From positions 1-26,392 of IMG/VR virus record IMGVR_UViG_3300042868_007432: a stretch of DNA of 26,392 nt. One strand, 5' to 3'. The notes below the pieces were generated by a model. It worked only from the letters and a program-made list of their open reading frames with translations, had not been told where the DNA came from and did no database searches. This stretch comes from a virus. Of this stretch, positions 26,193 through 26,392 are shown one piece after another (the stretch's first letter is position 1; the number at the start of each line of letters is the position of its first letter). A program made the position numbers and the translations under genes.

Positions 26193-26392
26193 CTAGTTAG
26201 GTATTCTCAACGGCAAGAGGGTCGTGGCATTGGTTTGGTCGGTGATAGTAACCTTCATTTGTAGGGTATTCTCAATCCACCTACCTATAACTTCTTGAGA
26301 ATCAGATTCTTTTATAGAAAAGAAGGCGGAAATTTCGTCAATTAATTTATAATATATTGCACACCAACCATCATGTTTATCAAATCTAATCT
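26193..26392 (-). CDS. Paralog of the MKYLITESQ family, C-terminal part, cut by the window edge
   Basis: The minus-strand frame from the right edge gives a family-like body (IRFDKHDGWCAIYYKLIDEI, SAFFSIKESDSQEVIGRW, IENTLQMKV) and ends in LRIPN with TAG at 26195-26193. The last codons come from the second copy of the GGTATTCTCAAC repeat. The N-terminus is outside the window. The array therefore continues to the right. Confidence 0.65.
   Translation of the reverse strand, partial: IRFDKHDGWCAIYYKLIDEISAFFSIKESDSQEVIGRWIENTLQMKVTITDQTNATTLLPLRIPN

Larger units (their letters stand above)
25514..26276 (+). repeat. Repeated GGTATTCTCAAC motif in the paralog array
   Basis: GGTATTCTCAAC or a near match occurs twice per unit. 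One copy lies within the coding part that encodes VENTL; the other lies at or just beyond the gene end, about 65 bases away. Copies start near 25514, 25581, 25857, 25922, 26201 and 26266, with related ones near 23683 and 23750. Short repeats of this kind can mediate duplication and shuffling of units. Confidence 0.5.

Noticed and set aside
25514-26276. CRISPR array
   Set aside because: The repeated 12-base motif has irregular spacing and lies in coding parts of paralogous genes, with no constant repeat-spacer pattern.

Overview
The window looks like part of the genome of a tailed double-stranded DNA phage that infects a member of the Bacteroidota, probably a flavobacterium-like host. The phage assignment rests on tightly packed small genes with ATGA/TAATG overlaps, a phage-type thymidylate synthase followed by an HNH homing endonuclease, a GH24 endolysin, an endonuclease VII-like protein, seven tRNA-like elements and many short genes of unknown function. 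The host assignment rests on the lack of Shine-Dalgarno sequences, several promoters of the Bacteroidota form (TTTG, about 18-20 nt, TAnnTTTG), and flavobacterial-style signal peptides and lipobox. The DNA is clearly AT-rich. TAA, TAG and TGA are all used as normal stops, so nothing suggests recoding. No capsid, tail, polymerase or terminase gene is visible.

Layout. (1) 1-11603, plus strand: thymidylate synthase and homing endonuclease, a run of small unknown genes, a hot-dog thioesterase, a secreted DNA/RNA nuclease and a secreted subtilisin-like protease, an L,D-transpeptidase-like protein, then a complete type II glutamine synthetase. (2) 11623-20265, minus strand: DoxX-like membrane protein, a protein with an N-terminal signal-like peptide, endolysin, then a striking array (13571-15537) in which seven tRNA-like RNAs alternate with four small genes and two structured RNAs. 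Upstream of it come a putative cysteine peptidase, a CYTH phosphatase, a tiny lipoprotein, a tiny membrane protein and small unknown genes. (3) 20278-26392, genes in alternating orientation: a large set of small proteins that share only a short N-terminal sequence (MKYLITESQ-like or MKxLIxxVLREE-like), interrupted by a glycosyltransferase / LpxH-like phosphoesterase pair.

Two observations stand out. First, at least thirteen genes encode a short N-terminal peptide with an (I/L)-x-E site, resembling the capsid-targeting and prohead-protease sequences of T4 internal proteins. They may be a large set of proteins packaged in the capsid and injected. Transcription units of this set usually start with TATTTAT 4-6 nt before the ATG. 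Second, the tRNA-like array has regular spacing: 15-17 nt from each RNA's 3' end to the next start codon and 5-10 nt from each stop to the next RNA. The tRNA-like bodies lack a normal anticodon arm. This fits RNA-processing punctuation of a polycistronic transcript rather than a set of decoding tRNAs.

The accessory metabolic genes (glutamine synthetase, thymidylate synthase, thioesterase, CYTH phosphatase, LpxH-like phosphatase, glycosyltransferase) suggest that the phage alters host nitrogen, nucleotide and envelope metabolism. All functions were assigned by reading motifs by eye; no database search was run.
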